From assembly GCF_004135675.1 (NCBI RefSeq), contig NZ_QHLX01000001.1, positions 124,001 to 188,000 on the forward strand: a stretch of DNA of 64,000 nt, given 5' to 3'. The notes under the pieces were generated by a model. The model ran no database searches and was not told where the DNA came from. It saw only the letters and a list, made by a program, of their open reading frames with translations. This document shows, piece after piece, positions 48,815 through 58,218 of the stretch. Made by a program: the position numbers and the translations under genes. Numbering within the stretch: position 1 is the first letter of the stretch; each line of letters starts with the position of its first letter. The stretch is from Marinitoga lauensis. GTDB lineage: Bacteria > Thermotogota > Thermotogae > Petrotogales > Petrotogaceae.

Positions 48815-48841
48815 AATAAAATAAAATCCCGATAATTCGGG
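48815..48841 (-). terminator. Terminator after tRNA-Thr
   Basis: On the minus strand CCCGA (48841-48837) pairs with TCGGG (48832-48828) around ATTA, followed by ATTTTATTTTATT. Confidence 0.75.
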
Positions 48842-48847
48842 AGCAAC

Positions 48848-48925
48848 TGGAGCAGGTGATGGGACTCGAACCCACAACCTCTGCCTTACCAAGGCAGCGC
48901 TCTAACCTGTTGAAGCTACACCTGC
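48848..48925 (-). tRNA. tRNA-Thr (anticodon GGT)
   Basis: A minus-strand cloverleaf. Acceptor GCAGGTG pairs with CACCTGC. Anticodon stem CTGCC/GGCAG encloses TTGGTAA, giving anticodon GGT. The T arm has GGGTTCGAGTCCC. Discriminator T, CCA encoded. It has its own promoter and terminator. Confidence 0.95.
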
Positions 48926-48936
48926 AAACCTAGTAT

Positions 48937-48964
48937 ATTATACAATAAAATATTTTTTAGTCAA
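48937..48964 (-). promoter_or_regulatory. Promoter of tRNA-Thr
   Basis: Minus strand: TTGACT (48964-48959), 16-base spacer, TATAAT (48942-48937), 11 bases before the mature tRNA end. Confidence 0.8.
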
Positions 48965-48989
48965 GTTAAAAACTCTTTTGAATTATATT

Positions 48990-49022
48990 AATAATAAAAA
49001 TACCCGGTTTTTAAACCGGGTA
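48990..49022 (-). terminator. Terminator of the ydcF-yqeH-pduL operon
   Basis: A 10-bp perfect stem TACCCGGTTT/AAACCGGGTA (49001-49010 with 49013-49022). On the minus strand it is followed by TTTTTATTATT, and it directly follows the pduL stop. Confidence 0.88.
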
Positions 49023-49612
49023 TTAGAATTCTTCTATTATTTTTACTTCATCACCTGTTTTTATCAATGCAGCATTTGCTTCATCGGTGTCAACATGAAA
49101 TTCCAAAGCATATTTTGGACTAACTCTGATTAATACATCACCAAATATTAATTTTCTATCTCCGCTTTCAACAGCAACATAAACTAAATCTTTATCTTTA
49201 ACACCATATTTTTCTGCATCTTCAGGTAACATATGAATATGTCTTTTAGCTAAAATTAATCCTTTTTTAGTTTCAACTTCTCCTTTTGGACCAACTATCT
49301 TAATCCCAGGTGTTCCATCAAGATCACCAGAATCTCTAACAGGTGGCTGTACACCTAATTTAAATGCATCGGTTTGTGAAATTTCTATTTGAGTCTCTTT
49401 TCTAACAGGACCTAAAACCTAACTCTTTCTATTTTACCTTTTGGACCAACTAAAGTTACAACCTCTTCTGCAGCATATTGACCTGGTTGTTTTAAATCCT
49501 TTATAGGATGCAATTCATAACCTTCACCAAATAAAATTTCTAAATCTTCTTTGGATAAATGAACATGTCTGTTTGAAACACCTACAATAATTCCTGGTTC
49601 TTTTAATTTCAT
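49023..49612 (-). CDS. pduL: PduL-type phosphate acyltransferase
   Basis: PduL moves acyl groups between CoA and phosphate (acetyl- or propanoyl-phosphate). ATG 49612 ([20 protein letters not shown]) follows CGGAGGTG. The two zinc-binding PTAC half-domains carry [11 protein letters not shown] and [21 protein letters not shown]-like [12 protein letters not shown] and TGDEV close the protein. The + strand C2 run at 49418-49419 should be C3 ([18 protein letters not shown]), breaking the frame. About 197 residues. No microcompartment shell genes are near, so it likely serves as the housekeeping phosphotransacetylase for acetate formation. Confidence 0.92.
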
Positions 49613-49628
49613 ATACCTACACCTCCGA

Positions 49629-50742
49629 TTATATAATATTCCTCTTTTTGGAGTGATTAACGCTTTCCTGATAATTAATTCAATATTTTTAGGTTTTATT
49701 ACTTCGATATTCAAAGGACCTCTTCTAACAGATATCCATCCAAACCAGGCATTGCTAATTCATCACCTTCATCTATCGAAACAATTTCTTTCTCATATTC
49801 AATGACAAGAGGATAATCCTTTTCATATGGTGGAAATAGCACATCTCCAATATGATTTTTAATAAATCATCAACCCTTTCTTCCTTTGTTTGGTGAAAAG
49901 CTATTTTTTCCGGAGCAAATATTAAAAATATGGGTTTTAATTCGTCTTTTGCCAATGAAAGTATTTTAAACCTAAACAAAGAACTTACAAATATAATTTT
50001 ACCTACATCTGGTTTAAATGTTTTTCTACTAATTGTTTTTTTTGGTATCATTTCCACCTGAGTATATATATCAAAAAAATCAGTAAATCTTTTTTTAGTT
50101 TCTATTCCGGAGTATCATACAATTCTATATCAGTACCTAAAATTTTCCTTTTTACTATCCCAAGGTAGTACCTGGAAATGAACTGGTAGTAATTTTTACA
50201 TTGGTAATATTATTTAATAAAGAAGATTTCCCACATTTGTAGTTCCAATAACTATGGCTTTTTTTATTTTTCTTTCTTTCAAAATTTTTATCATTCTATT
50301 TATACCAAAGTTCTTTTTCGCACTTATTAAGCGAATATTATCTTTTTTAATATTTAGCTCATTTTTTACTCTATCGTATACCCAGTCTTTTAATTCTGCA
50401 AAGGATACGCTTTTAGGTAGTAAATCAACCTTATTTATAATCAAAAAGATTTCTTTATTTTTAATTAATTTCAAAATATCTTTATCAAAAGTTCCCTCAA
50501 AATCTATTATGTCTATTACCATAAAACAGTTTTGAACTCATGTATTATACTTTTTAGCTGATTATAAAAATCTTTATTTATTGGGACTGGAATTAATTCA
50601 CCATAATGCTTTAACTTAAAGCATCTCTGACATAAAGCTTTATCTTCATGACCAATAAATTTTTCAAAAATATGCTCCGGCAAAAAACCTAACCGTCAGG
50701 ATTATTTGTTTGTATTTCAATTCCGCATCCATGACATCTCAT
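49629..50742 (-). CDS. yqeH: Ribosome biogenesis GTPase YqeH
   Basis: A circularly permuted GTPase that helps assemble the 30S subunit. ATG 50742 begins the zinc finger [11 protein letters not shown], continued by [13 protein letters not shown]. Motifs run G4 (NKVDLLPK), G5 (LISAKKNFG), then G1 ([13 protein letters not shown]) and G3 (LYDTPGI). The protein is broken several times, including C2 for C3 at 50693-50694 on the + strand, near 50555, 50225, 50120 and 49870. The end is uncertain: adding one A in the AAAAAGAGG run near 49650 gives a stop at 49629, just before the pduL RBS. About 371 residues. Confidence 0.9.
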
Positions 50743-50753
50743 CTTACCACCTC

Positions 50754-51527
50754 TTATTTAAATATATAAAAATATATCATTCCCAAATATTCATGTATAG
50801 CCATCGCATTAGCTTCTAATGCTGATATATCTGGCTTAAAATCTATCCATGTGATTTTTTCTCTTGTTATTAAATAATTGGAAGGTACAGGTATTATTTT
50901 TATACTATTATTTATAAAACTTTTAAAAATTTTATATGATCTCAGTAAATGAATCGAAGAAGTTACTAAAAAAATTCTATTTATCTTCATACTTTCAATT
51001 AATGAGTTTACAAATTTAGCATTTTCTTCTGTTGTCTGTGCATCTGGTTCAATAAAAATATTTGATGGTACAACTCCAAGTCTAACCAAATAATCTCTCA
51101 TTATTAATGCTTCAGGAACATAATTTGTATTTGGAGGTTTACCACCTGAAATTACTATAGGAAAATCTGTTTTCTTATATAATTCATACCCTGAAAATAT
51201 TCTTTTAAACGTTTGATCAGATACTTCACCCATTAAAGGAGAATTTGGAGTTTTTGGTATAGCTCCTCCTCCTAATACAACTATTATAGAAGGAATGCTT
51301 TTATCTATTTTATTATAATTTATTGGAGGAAATGCATCTTCTAAAGGATATACCAAAATTCTTGAAGTAATTTGAATAGAAAAAAGATATATTATAAGTG
51401 ATGTAATCAAAATCATTCTTTTCGGAGATTTTGATTTTTTTATCCTAAAATTCAATAATAGAATAAGTGTAATAAATAATCCTGGTAATTCAAAAAAAGA
51501 TTGAAATATTTTTCTAATCCATAACAT
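50754..51527 (-). CDS. ydcF: YdcF/ElyC-like DUF218 family membrane protein
   Basis: Two N-terminal membrane segments (ELPGLFITLILLLNF, MILITSLIIYLFSIQI) are followed by the DUF218 domain: SIIVVLGGGAIPKT, IVISGGKPPNTNYVPEA, IFIEPDAQTTEENAKFV and IFLVTSSIHLLRSYKIF. In E. coli relatives act in envelope or carrier-lipid homeostasis. 257 residues, intact. A strong TGGTATAAT lies upstream; it is first in the operon with yqeH and pduL. Confidence 0.85.
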   Translation of the reverse strand: MLWIRKIFQSFFELPGLFITLILLLNFRIKKSKSPKRMILITSLIIYLFSIQITSRILVYPLEDAFPPINYNKIDKSIPSIIVVLGGGAIPKTPNSPLMGEVSDQTFKRIFSGYELYKKTDFPIVISGGKPPNTNYVPEALIMRDYLVRLGVVPSNIFIEPDAQTTEENAKFVNSLIESMKINRIFLVTSSIHLLRSYKIFKSFINNSIKIIPVPSNYLITREKITWIDFKPDISALEANAMAIHEYLGMIYFYIFK

Positions 51528-51560
51528 ACAATTCCTCCCACATTTTTCATCGTACTTTTT

Positions 51561-51569
51561 ATTATACCA
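51561..51569 (-). promoter_or_regulatory. Extended -10 box of the ydcF operon
   Basis: Minus-strand TGGTATAAT, 33 bases before the ydcF ATG, in a divergent gap shared with the lipoprotein gene. Confidence 0.55.
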
Positions 51570-51636
51570 CAGCTCTTGTTAATAAAAAGATATATCAATG
51601 AAAAAATACTTCTTCTAAATAAGATACCTATATTTG

Positions 51637-51645
51637 TGGTATAAT
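51637..51645 (+). promoter_or_regulatory. Extended -10 box of the LPP20-like operon
   Basis: TGGTATAAT, 33 bases before ATG 51679; a near mirror image of the ydcF box across the divergent region. Confidence 0.55.
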
Positions 51646-51678
51646 AACATTGAAAAAATAACAAATCGGAGGATAAGG

Positions 51679-52122
51679 ATGAGAAGAAGATTACTTTTTA
51701 TAATGCTTTTGTCATTATTTTTTTTGTTTTCCTCATGTGGAACTAATGGATTTAGAATATTTTCTCAACCAGAAAATCAAAAAGGAGCTGCTTACCATGA
51801 TTTTAAAGGTTTTGGTATTATAGATTATAAGTCTTTCCCACAGGAGGCTCAAGCTAAATTAGCCGCTTTAGAAGCTGCAAGACAGGATGCATATTCAAAA
51901 GCTGTTGAATATATTTATGGTGTATATATTGACTCCAATACTACTGTTAAAGATTTTACTTTGAAAAATAAAGCAATAGACTCATCATTATGGGGAGTTA
52001 TTAAAGGAGCTCAGGAAATAGATGAAGGGTTTAATATGACGGAGGGCATGGCCTATGTTACAATAAGGGTATTTAGAAAAGATATTGAACAATTATTAGG
52101 AAAAAGATTAAAAAACTTCTGA
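51679..52122 (+). CDS. LPP20-like lipoprotein
   Basis: ATG 51679 (MRRRLLFIMLLSLFFLFSSC) follows GGAGGATAAGG. The signal ends in a lipobox LFSSC, so the mature Cys is lipid-anchored. The remainder matches the LPP20/FlgT-N-type pattern: AQAKLAALEAARQDAYSKAV, EYIYGVYIDSNTTVKDF, and a final AYVTIRVFRKDIEQLL. 147 residues, intact. It stands 13 bases before the dehydrogenase gene. Function unknown; envelope-associated. Confidence 0.83.
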   Translation: MRRRLLFIMLLSLFFLFSSCGTNGFRIFSQPENQKGAAYHDFKGFGIIDYKSFPQEAQAKLAALEAARQDAYSKAVEYIYGVYIDSNTTVKDFTLKNKAIDSSLWGVIKGAQEIDEGFNMTEGMAYVTIRVFRKDIEQLLGKRLKNF

Positions 52123-52135
52123 GGAGGGAATTTTT

Positions 52136-53125
52136 TTGAAACTTTTATTTTTGCATAAGTATAATTCATATTGGGATAAAAAAATTAATGAATTAAAAAA
52201 TCATTTTCCTGAAATAGAAATCATTTTTCCTGAAAAGCATAAAAAAGCAAATGATGAGTTATTAAAGATAGCAGATGGAATAATAGGTGGTTTTATTAAT
52301 GAAAAAGAATTAGAAATTGCAAAAAATTTAAAAATTATATTTGTTCCTTTTGCGGGTGTTGAACAATTACCAATGGAAAAATTAAAGGAAAAAAAAGTTA
52401 TAATTTCCAACGCACATGGTAATGGAAAATATGTTGCTGAAAGGGCTGTAGCTTTAGCACTGTCTCTTTTAGGTAAAGTAGTTCCTTTTCATAATGATTT
52501 AAAAAAAGGAAGATGGCATGGTTTCACAGTTGGCGAATCTATATTTGATTCTTGGATATCAATTCAAGGAATGAAGGTAGGAATTTTAGGATTTGGGGCT
52601 ATTGGTCAAAATATAGCAAAATTTTTAAAATGTTTTGATACACATATTTATATTTTAAAAAATACTAAAATTAATTATCTGCCTAAAAATGTTGATAAAG
52701 TTTATTATAATATCGATGATATTTTAAAAGATAGTGAGATAATATTTTTAACTTTGCCATTAACAGAAAAGACTTATGAAATAATTAATGAGAAACGCTT
52801 AATGACAATGAAAGATAAATATTTAATAAACGTTGGAAGAGGGCGATTAATTCATGAAGAGGGATTATACCATGCACTTCAAAAAAACATATTAAAAGGC
52901 GTTGCTTTAGACGTATGGTTTAACTACCCATCTTCTGATAATAAAAATATTATGCCATCAAAATTTCCAATATGGGAATTTGATAATGTGATTCTTTCTC
53001 CACACGTTGGTGGATATTCATATCATGCAACCACTGCTGGAATAGATTATACTATAGAAAGTATTAAAAATTATTTAAAGTCCGGTGTTCCTCTTTCAAT
53101 TGTCGATTATAATAAAAAATACTAA
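52136..53125 (+). CDS. D-isomer 2-hydroxyacid dehydrogenase family protein
   Basis: TTG 52136 after GAGGAGGGAATTTTT. Catalytic domain with IIFVPFAGVEQLPMEKL and NAHGNGKYVAERAVAL; NAD-binding Rossmann loop VGILGFGAIGQNIAKFL; then LPLTEKTYEIINEK, INVGRGRLIHEEGL, ALDVWFNYPS and LSPHVGGYSYHA, with the conserved Arg, Glu-like and His positions present. 329 residues. It most resembles the phosphoglycerate/glyoxylate reductase group. Substrate cannot be assigned; no serine pathway genes are adjacent. Confidence 0.88.
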   Translation: MKLLFLHKYNSYWDKKINELKNHFPEIEIIFPEKHKKANDELLKIADGIIGGFINEKELEIAKNLKIIFVPFAGVEQLPMEKLKEKKVIISNAHGNGKYVAERAVALALSLLGKVVPFHNDLKKGRWHGFTVGESIFDSWISIQGMKVGILGFGAIGQNIAKFLKCFDTHIYILKNTKINYLPKNVDKVYYNIDDILKDSEIIFLTLPLTEKTYEIINEKRLMTMKDKYLINVGRGRLIHEEGLYHALQKNILKGVALDVWFNYPSSDNKNIMPSKFPIWEFDNVILSPHVGGYSYHATTAGIDYTIESIKNYLKSGVPLSIVDYNKKY

Positions 53126-53135
53126 TTGCATAGAG

Positions 53136-54128
53136 GTGATTGTTATAAAAGATTATTTAACTATACCTGAAGATATAGAACTCACTGAAATATTTGGTAC
53201 TTATAATAACAGGGTTAAATATTTAAAAAACAAATTCAATGTTCAAATTTCTTATCTAGAAAATAAAATAATTTTAAATGGAGAGAAGAAAAAAAATATT
53301 GATAAAGTAAAAAACATATTAAAAGAAATTATTGAAATCACTTCTAACAGTCATCTACTTGATTGGACAGAATTTCAGTATATTGTTTCCCTTTACGAAA
53401 CAGAAAAAGATTTGATTAAATCAAATAAAAGTGATTATAATAAAGTTATCAACACAACAGTAAGCGGATTGAGAGTGCAGGCAAAAACACACGGTCAATC
53501 AGATTATATAAAATCTATGAAAAAAAATGATATTGTATTTTGTATAGGTCCTGCTGGAACAGGAAAAACATACTTAGCTGTTGCTATGGCCGTGGAATTC
53601 CTAAAAACTGGTCAGGTTCAAAGGATTATATTAACAAGACCTGCTGTAGAAGCTGGAGAAAAATTAGGTTTTTTACCTGGTACTTTATATGACAAAGTTG
53701 ATCCATATTTAAGACCGCTGTATGATTCATTAATGGATTTTATCAATGCCGATAAAGTTATAGAATATAAAGAAAAAGGTATTATAGAAGTTGTTCCATT
53801 AGCTTATATGAGAGGTCGTACTTTAAATAATGCTTTTATTATATTAGATGAGGCTCAAAACAGCACATATTATCAAATGAAGATGTTCTTAACAAGAATA
53901 GGATTTAATTCAAGAGCTGTAATTACGGGAGATACTACGCAAATAGACCTTGAAAATAAAAAAGATTCTGGTCTATTAATTGTACAACACATCCTAAAAA
54001 ATATAAAGGGAATAAACTTTATTGAACTAACAGAAAATGATGTTGTCAGAAATCCTCTGGTTAAGGAAATTATAAAAGCATATGATAAATTCGAAAATGC
54101 AAAAGGTGAAAAAGATGAAAAAAAATAG
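53136..54128 (+). CDS. phoH: PhoH-like ATPase
   Basis: PhoH-family ATPases have a PIN-independent RecA-like fold and are linked with RNA metabolism. An N-terminal KH-like part (LTEIFGTYNNRVKYLKNKF) precedes Walker A GPAGTGKTYLAVAMA, RPAVEAGEKLGFLPG, MRGRTLNNAFIILDEAQN and VITGDTTQIDL. The exact start is unclear: a GAGGTG lies at 53133-53138 and the in-frame GTG at 53136 is tentative. About 330 residues, intact frame. The phoH - HDIG - ybeY order is conserved in bacteria. Confidence 0.92.
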   Translation: MIVIKDYLTIPEDIELTEIFGTYNNRVKYLKNKFNVQISYLENKIILNGEKKKNIDKVKNILKEIIEITSNSHLLDWTEFQYIVSLYETEKDLIKSNKSDYNKVINTTVSGLRVQAKTHGQSDYIKSMKKNDIVFCIGPAGTGKTYLAVAMAVEFLKTGQVQRIILTRPAVEAGEKLGFLPGTLYDKVDPYLRPLYDSLMDFINADKVIEYKEKGIIEVVPLAYMRGRTLNNAFIILDEAQNSTYYQMKMFLTRIGFNSRAVITGDTTQIDLENKKDSGLLIVQHILKNIKGINFIELTENDVVRNPLVKEIIKAYDKFENAKGEKDEKK

Positions 54129-55477
54129 GATATACATGGATATCTTTTTATTCCTTAACTTTTTTTTATTGGCCGTATTTACAGAAATTCTATTATGGCA
54201 TAATCTCACGTGGAGTTTTTTATTCAACTTCACAATAATTTTTATGCCATTTTGGTTTTTTATTATACAATATTTGATAAAAAAGAATAAAATGTTTAAT
54301 ATGCATCCTGTAAATTATTGGTCATCTTTTATAATAATTCTGGACATGGGAATCATTATTAATATTTTTTCTTTGAAATATTTTTCTGATCCTTCTATTA
54401 CACCATTATTTGTAGCTGTTACAATTACTCTTATGATGGATTTTTATCTTGGATTTTTATCTTCACTTGTTTTTGCTTTTTATTTTTCCTTTTTAATTGG
54501 ATTTCCACTTAAGACTTTTATTTCTCTTTTATTATAGGACTAACAAGTGCATATTTAAGCAAAAAATATATTCACGAGTTAGAATAGTTATACCTTTTTT
54601 AGGTGCTACTATTTCTCAAATAATAATCTATTTAATATATAAGAATTTTGAATACTTAGCCATACCTCAAATTTTTATATCCAATCTTGTTCAGATGTTA
54701 TTTGTTTTAGGAGTATTACCATATTTAGAATATATAACCCGTGTATACTCTGATATCGGTCTTTTAGAATTAGGTAATTTGAATCATCCGTTATTACGAA
54801 AACTTTCATTAAATGCTTCTGGAACTTATTATCATAGTTTAATTATTGCTAATTTAGTTGAAAGTGCAGCAGAATCTATAGATGCAAATCCTATTCTTTT
54901 AAGAGTTGGAGCTTATTTTCATGATATTGGAAAATCATTAAGACCTTTATTTTTCACAGAAAATCAACGAGGTCTTAATCCACATGATAAAATAAATCCT
55001 AAATTAAGTGCTTTAATATTAAATCTTCATGTTAGCAAAGGAAAAGAATTAGCAAAAAAATATAAATTACCTATATTAATAGAGGATTTAATAGTTCAAC
55101 ATCATGGACTAGAATAAAAAGATACTTTTTTCACAAAAGTATTGAATTAAATGAAAATCTTCCACCAGATATATTTAAATATCCTGGTCCTATTCCTCAA
55201 TTTAAAGAAGCAGCTATATTGATGATCGCTGATAACATAGAAGCCATTACCAGGAGTATGAAAGCAATCAACAAAAAAATATTGAAGAAAAAATTGATAA
55301 TTTAATACAGGATCTTTTTTTGAAGGTCAATTGGATGATTGTGGATTAACTTTGAGAGAAATAAAGAGAATCACTTATTCAATGATAGAAACTATATTAA
55401 ATATGAATCATTCAAGAATTAGTTACCCTGAAATTCCAAAAGAATTACTTAAAGAGGTGAATAAGTTTGAAAATTAA
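54115..55477 (+). CDS. HDIG-domain membrane protein (compact PgpH/YqfF-like)
   Basis: ATG 54115 overlaps the end of phoH by 14 bases. About six or seven hydrophobic helices occupy the first ~250 residues (IFLFLNFFLLAVFTEILLW, IQYLIKKNK, IIILDMGIIINIFSLKYF and others). An HD phosphohydrolase domain follows: GTYYHSLIIANLVESAAE, RVGAYFHDIGKSLRPLFF, IVQHHGL, AAILMIADNIEA. This is the 7TM-HD architecture of PgpH, which degrades cyclic di-AMP, but without its large extracellular domain. Breaks near 54535, 55110 and 55280. About 455 residues after repair. Confidence 0.87.
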
Positions 55478-55881
55478 TATATTTAATGAACAAAAAATTA
55501 AAAATATCGATATAAAAAAATTGGAAAATATAGCAAAAATGTTTTACTTAAAGAAGTCGGAGAAGGAGATTATGAATTAAATATTCTCATTACTGATAAC
55601 AAAAATATAAAATATTACAATGAGGAATATAGAAAAAAGAAGGACCTACTGATGTCTTATCTTTTGAATATGGATTAGAAGAAAACATTATTGGTGATAT
55701 TATAATCTCTGTTGAAAGGATTGAAGAACAAGCTCCTGAATTTGGAAATACTTTTGAAGAAGAATTTTTCTACATTTTGATTCATGGCATTCTTCATATA
55801 TGCGGATATGATCATATTGAAGAAAATGAAAAAAGAGAAATGTTTAAGCTTCAGGATAAATATTTTAAAGAATTGTTTTAA
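55467..55881 (+). CDS. ybeY: Endoribonuclease YbeY
   Basis: A metal-dependent RNase for 16S rRNA maturation and ribosome quality control. It is not open in any single frame. From TTG 55467 (KINIFNEQKIKNIDIKKLE, overlapping the HDIG stop by 11 bases) a break near 55540 leads to DYELNILITDNKNIKYYNEE, and another near 55635 leads to GPTDVLSFEYGLEENIIGDI. The zinc site HGILHICGYDH is intact near the end. Repaired length about 139 residues, typical. AAGAGGTG lies 9 bases upstream of the start. Confidence 0.9.
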
Positions 55882-55989
55882 TACATATGAAAAATATTTC
55901 ATCATTTTCTTTATATGTAAGTATGCCTGATTTTTAGCTTTAATTAATAATATTTACTTTATAATACTCTATTTTTTTATTGAATCTAT

Positions 55990-56018
55990 TTGAGGAAAAC
56001 AACTCTAATTGATATAAT
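55990..56018 (+). promoter_or_regulatory. Promoter of the DUF1015 gene
   Basis: TTGAGG (55990-55995), 17-base spacer, TATAAT (56013-56018) with a preceding TGA. The start codon follows 38 bases downstream. Confidence 0.75.
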
Positions 56019-56055
56019 AGTCCTGGAATATAAATAAAACAAGGGAGGTATTAAA

Positions 56056-57300
56056 TTGTCTATTATAAGACCTTTTAAAGGGTTAAGACCAAGAAAAGAG
56101 TTAGTTGAAGAATTTTCATGCCCACCATATGATGTTTTAGAAGAAAATGAAGTTAAGGAAATTGTTTCCAAGCATCCAAATAATTTTTTAAGAGTTACCA
56201 GAGCAGAAGTTGAATTTGAAAATGAGATTGATCCTCATAGTGAAATAGTATATAAAAAAGCTAAAGAAAATTTAGAACAATTTAAAAAAGATGGTGTATT
56301 GATAGAAGAAAAAGAACCTGCTCTTTATCTGTATAGAGAAACATGGCAGGGACATTCACAAACAGGAATTTTTGCAACTTTTTCTGTAGAAGAATATCAA
56401 AAGGGACTAATTAAAAAACATGAATTAACAAGGCAGGATAAAGAAGACGATAGAACAAAACATATTATGATTTTAGAAGCTCAGACCGGGCCTGTATTTT
56501 TGACTTTTAAATCTGAAAATAAAATAAAAGAATTAATTAATAGTGGTATTGAAAAAGCAGAAAAAATTTATGATTTTATTGATGAAAAAGAAGTCCATCA
56601 TGAATTATGGGTTTTAACTCAAAAAGATTTGATAAAAGAATTAGAAAATGCTTTTGAAAAAGTAGAAGCTTTATATATTGCAGATGGACATCATAGGGCT
56701 GCAGCCGCTTCTAGAACAAGAGAAATATTAAAATCAAAAAATCCATTGCATACTGGAAATGAAGAATATAATTATTTTATGGCTGTTGTTTTTCCACATG
56801 ATGAATTAAAGATATTGGATTACAATAGAGTTATTAAAGACTTAAATGGATTATCCGATGATGAATTTATTAATAAAGTTTCTGAATATTTTGATATTAT
56901 TGATGCTCCAGAAAGTCCATATAAACCAAAATCAAAACATGAATTTGGAATGTATATAAATAAAAAATGGTATATATTAAAAGCGAAGGATAAAATAATA
57001 GAAGAAAAAGATCCTGTTAAACAATTAGATGTATATATTTTACAAAATTATCTATTGGACCCTATATTGGGAATAGAAAATCCAAGAAAGGATCCAAGAA
57101 TACACTTTTTAGGTGGTATTAGAGGAGTTAAAGCCTTAGAAAAATGGATAGATGAAAAAGAATGGAAAGTAGCCTTTTCAATGTTCCCAACATCTCTCGA
57201 GGAACTGATGGCTGTTGCAGACGATAATAAAACTATGCCTCCAAAATCAACATGGTTTGAACCAAAATTGAGGTCAGGATTATTAATTCATGAAATTTAA
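56056..57300 (+). CDS. DUF1015 family protein
   Basis: TTG 56056 after GGGAGGTATTAAA. The conserved DUF1015 opening is IIRPFKGLRPRKELVEEFS, followed by CPPYDVLEENEVKEIV, NPNNFLRVTRAE-like and DPHSE. A central YIADGHHRAAAASRTRE motif and a C-terminal GGIRGVKALEKWID are also conserved. 414 residues, intact. The family is widespread and in some thermophiles sits beside serine/phosphoserine genes; the function is not established here. It is monocistronic, with its own promoter and terminator. Confidence 0.9.
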   Translation: MSIIRPFKGLRPRKELVEEFSCPPYDVLEENEVKEIVSKHPNNFLRVTRAEVEFENEIDPHSEIVYKKAKENLEQFKKDGVLIEEKEPALYLYRETWQGHSQTGIFATFSVEEYQKGLIKKHELTRQDKEDDRTKHIMILEAQTGPVFLTFKSENKIKELINSGIEKAEKIYDFIDEKEVHHELWVLTQKDLIKELENAFEKVEALYIADGHHRAAAASRTREILKSKNPLHTGNEEYNYFMAVVFPHDELKILDYNRVIKDLNGLSDDEFINKVSEYFDIIDAPESPYKPKSKHEFGMYINKKWYILKAKDKIIEEKDPVKQLDVYILQNYLLDPILGIENPRKDPRIHFLGGIRGVKALEKWIDEKEWKVAFSMFPTSLEELMAVADDNKTMPPKSTWFEPKLRSGLLIHEI

Positions 57301-57336
57301 AACAATAGCTCCGCTTATGGAGCTATTGTTTTTTTT
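57301..57336 (+). terminator. Intrinsic terminator after the DUF1015 gene
   Basis: AACAATAGCTCC (57301-57312) pairs with GGAGCTATTGTT (57319-57330), then T6. The convergent gene's stop at 57315 lies in the loop. Confidence 0.93.
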
Positions 57337-58203
57337 ATATCCAAATATAATGAATCATCCAGTTTCATTTTTTTTCTTGTTCTTTTACTTGAACTAAAAA
57401 GTTCTTCTATTTTTGCTTTATGATGAATTGCACTAAATATAAATAATTTTTTTACAAAATGTTTGTTGCTTATGCTGGCATTTTTGAGTATATCTATAAT
57501 ATTTTTTATAGAATAATCGATTATAAAATCTATATATTCCTTATCCTGTACAGATAACATATTTAATTTTTTAATATTATATATTCTGTAAATAGGATTA
57601 AAATTTTTTCTTTTTATATCTTTTTCAAAATCATATAATGCATCTAACATGTATGTTAATGTTCCAACATAATAACTAAATTCTTCAGGTAAACTCAACC
57701 CATGCTTTTTAATAATCATTTGAATAATTTTTATTGAAGGTTTGAAATAATTTTCTAATTCCAATTTTTCTTTTTCTAACTCAAATTGTTCTCTTAATAT
57801 TTTTTCATATTCAATAATAAAATTTTCTCCATAATAATTAACTATTTTTCTTCTCAGATTTTTTATTAATATTCTCATATTTTCAATATGTGAATCATGT
57901 AACTTATCAAATAATTTTCCATATATAATAAATGCATTAAGATATGAAAATTCTTTGAATATATCCAGATTTCTGTATATATATCTTTTTTAAATCCAAC
58001 CCATGGACATGTAATCTCTTTTATATATGATTCTTTAAAATCTAATTTCATTATTGAAAAAAAGAAACTTCTCTTATTATAAACATTCTATATAAATTCC
58101 CAAATTCTTTTTTTAATGAATGACACATAGAACAATAATGACTTATATAATTTAACCTTTCATCTTTATTCGGTTTAAAATAAAGCGAGATATATCCATA
58201 CAA
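57315..58203 (-). CDS. DUF5685-like protein with CxxC motif
   Basis: The only long open frame begins at 57878 (MRILIKNLRRKIVNYYGEN), but coding sequence continues upstream through breaks near 57965 and 58060: YGYISLYFKPNKDERLNYIS, HYCSMCHSLKKEFGNLYRMF, EITCPWVGFKKDI, EFSYLNAFIIYGKLFDKL. A TTG at 58203 is the likely start. The layout (aromatic N-terminus, CxxC about residue 25, a later Cys-Pro, a long helical C-terminus) resembles DUF5685 proteins. About 297 residues. Function unknown. It follows the membrane protein gene by 15 bases. Confidence 0.55.
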
Positions 58204-58218
58204 TATCCGTTCACATCC

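Noticed and set aside
49412..49714. Continuous frame that appears to fuse the end of YqeH to PduL.
   Set aside because: PduL has its own RBS and ATG at 49612, and one extra A in the run near 49650 gives YqeH a stop at 49629. The fusion is most likely another run-length error.
55881..55920. Inverted repeat TACATAT...ATATGTA after ybeY.
   Set aside because: AT-only arms separated by more than 20 bases and no T tract; such repeats are expected by chance at this base composition.
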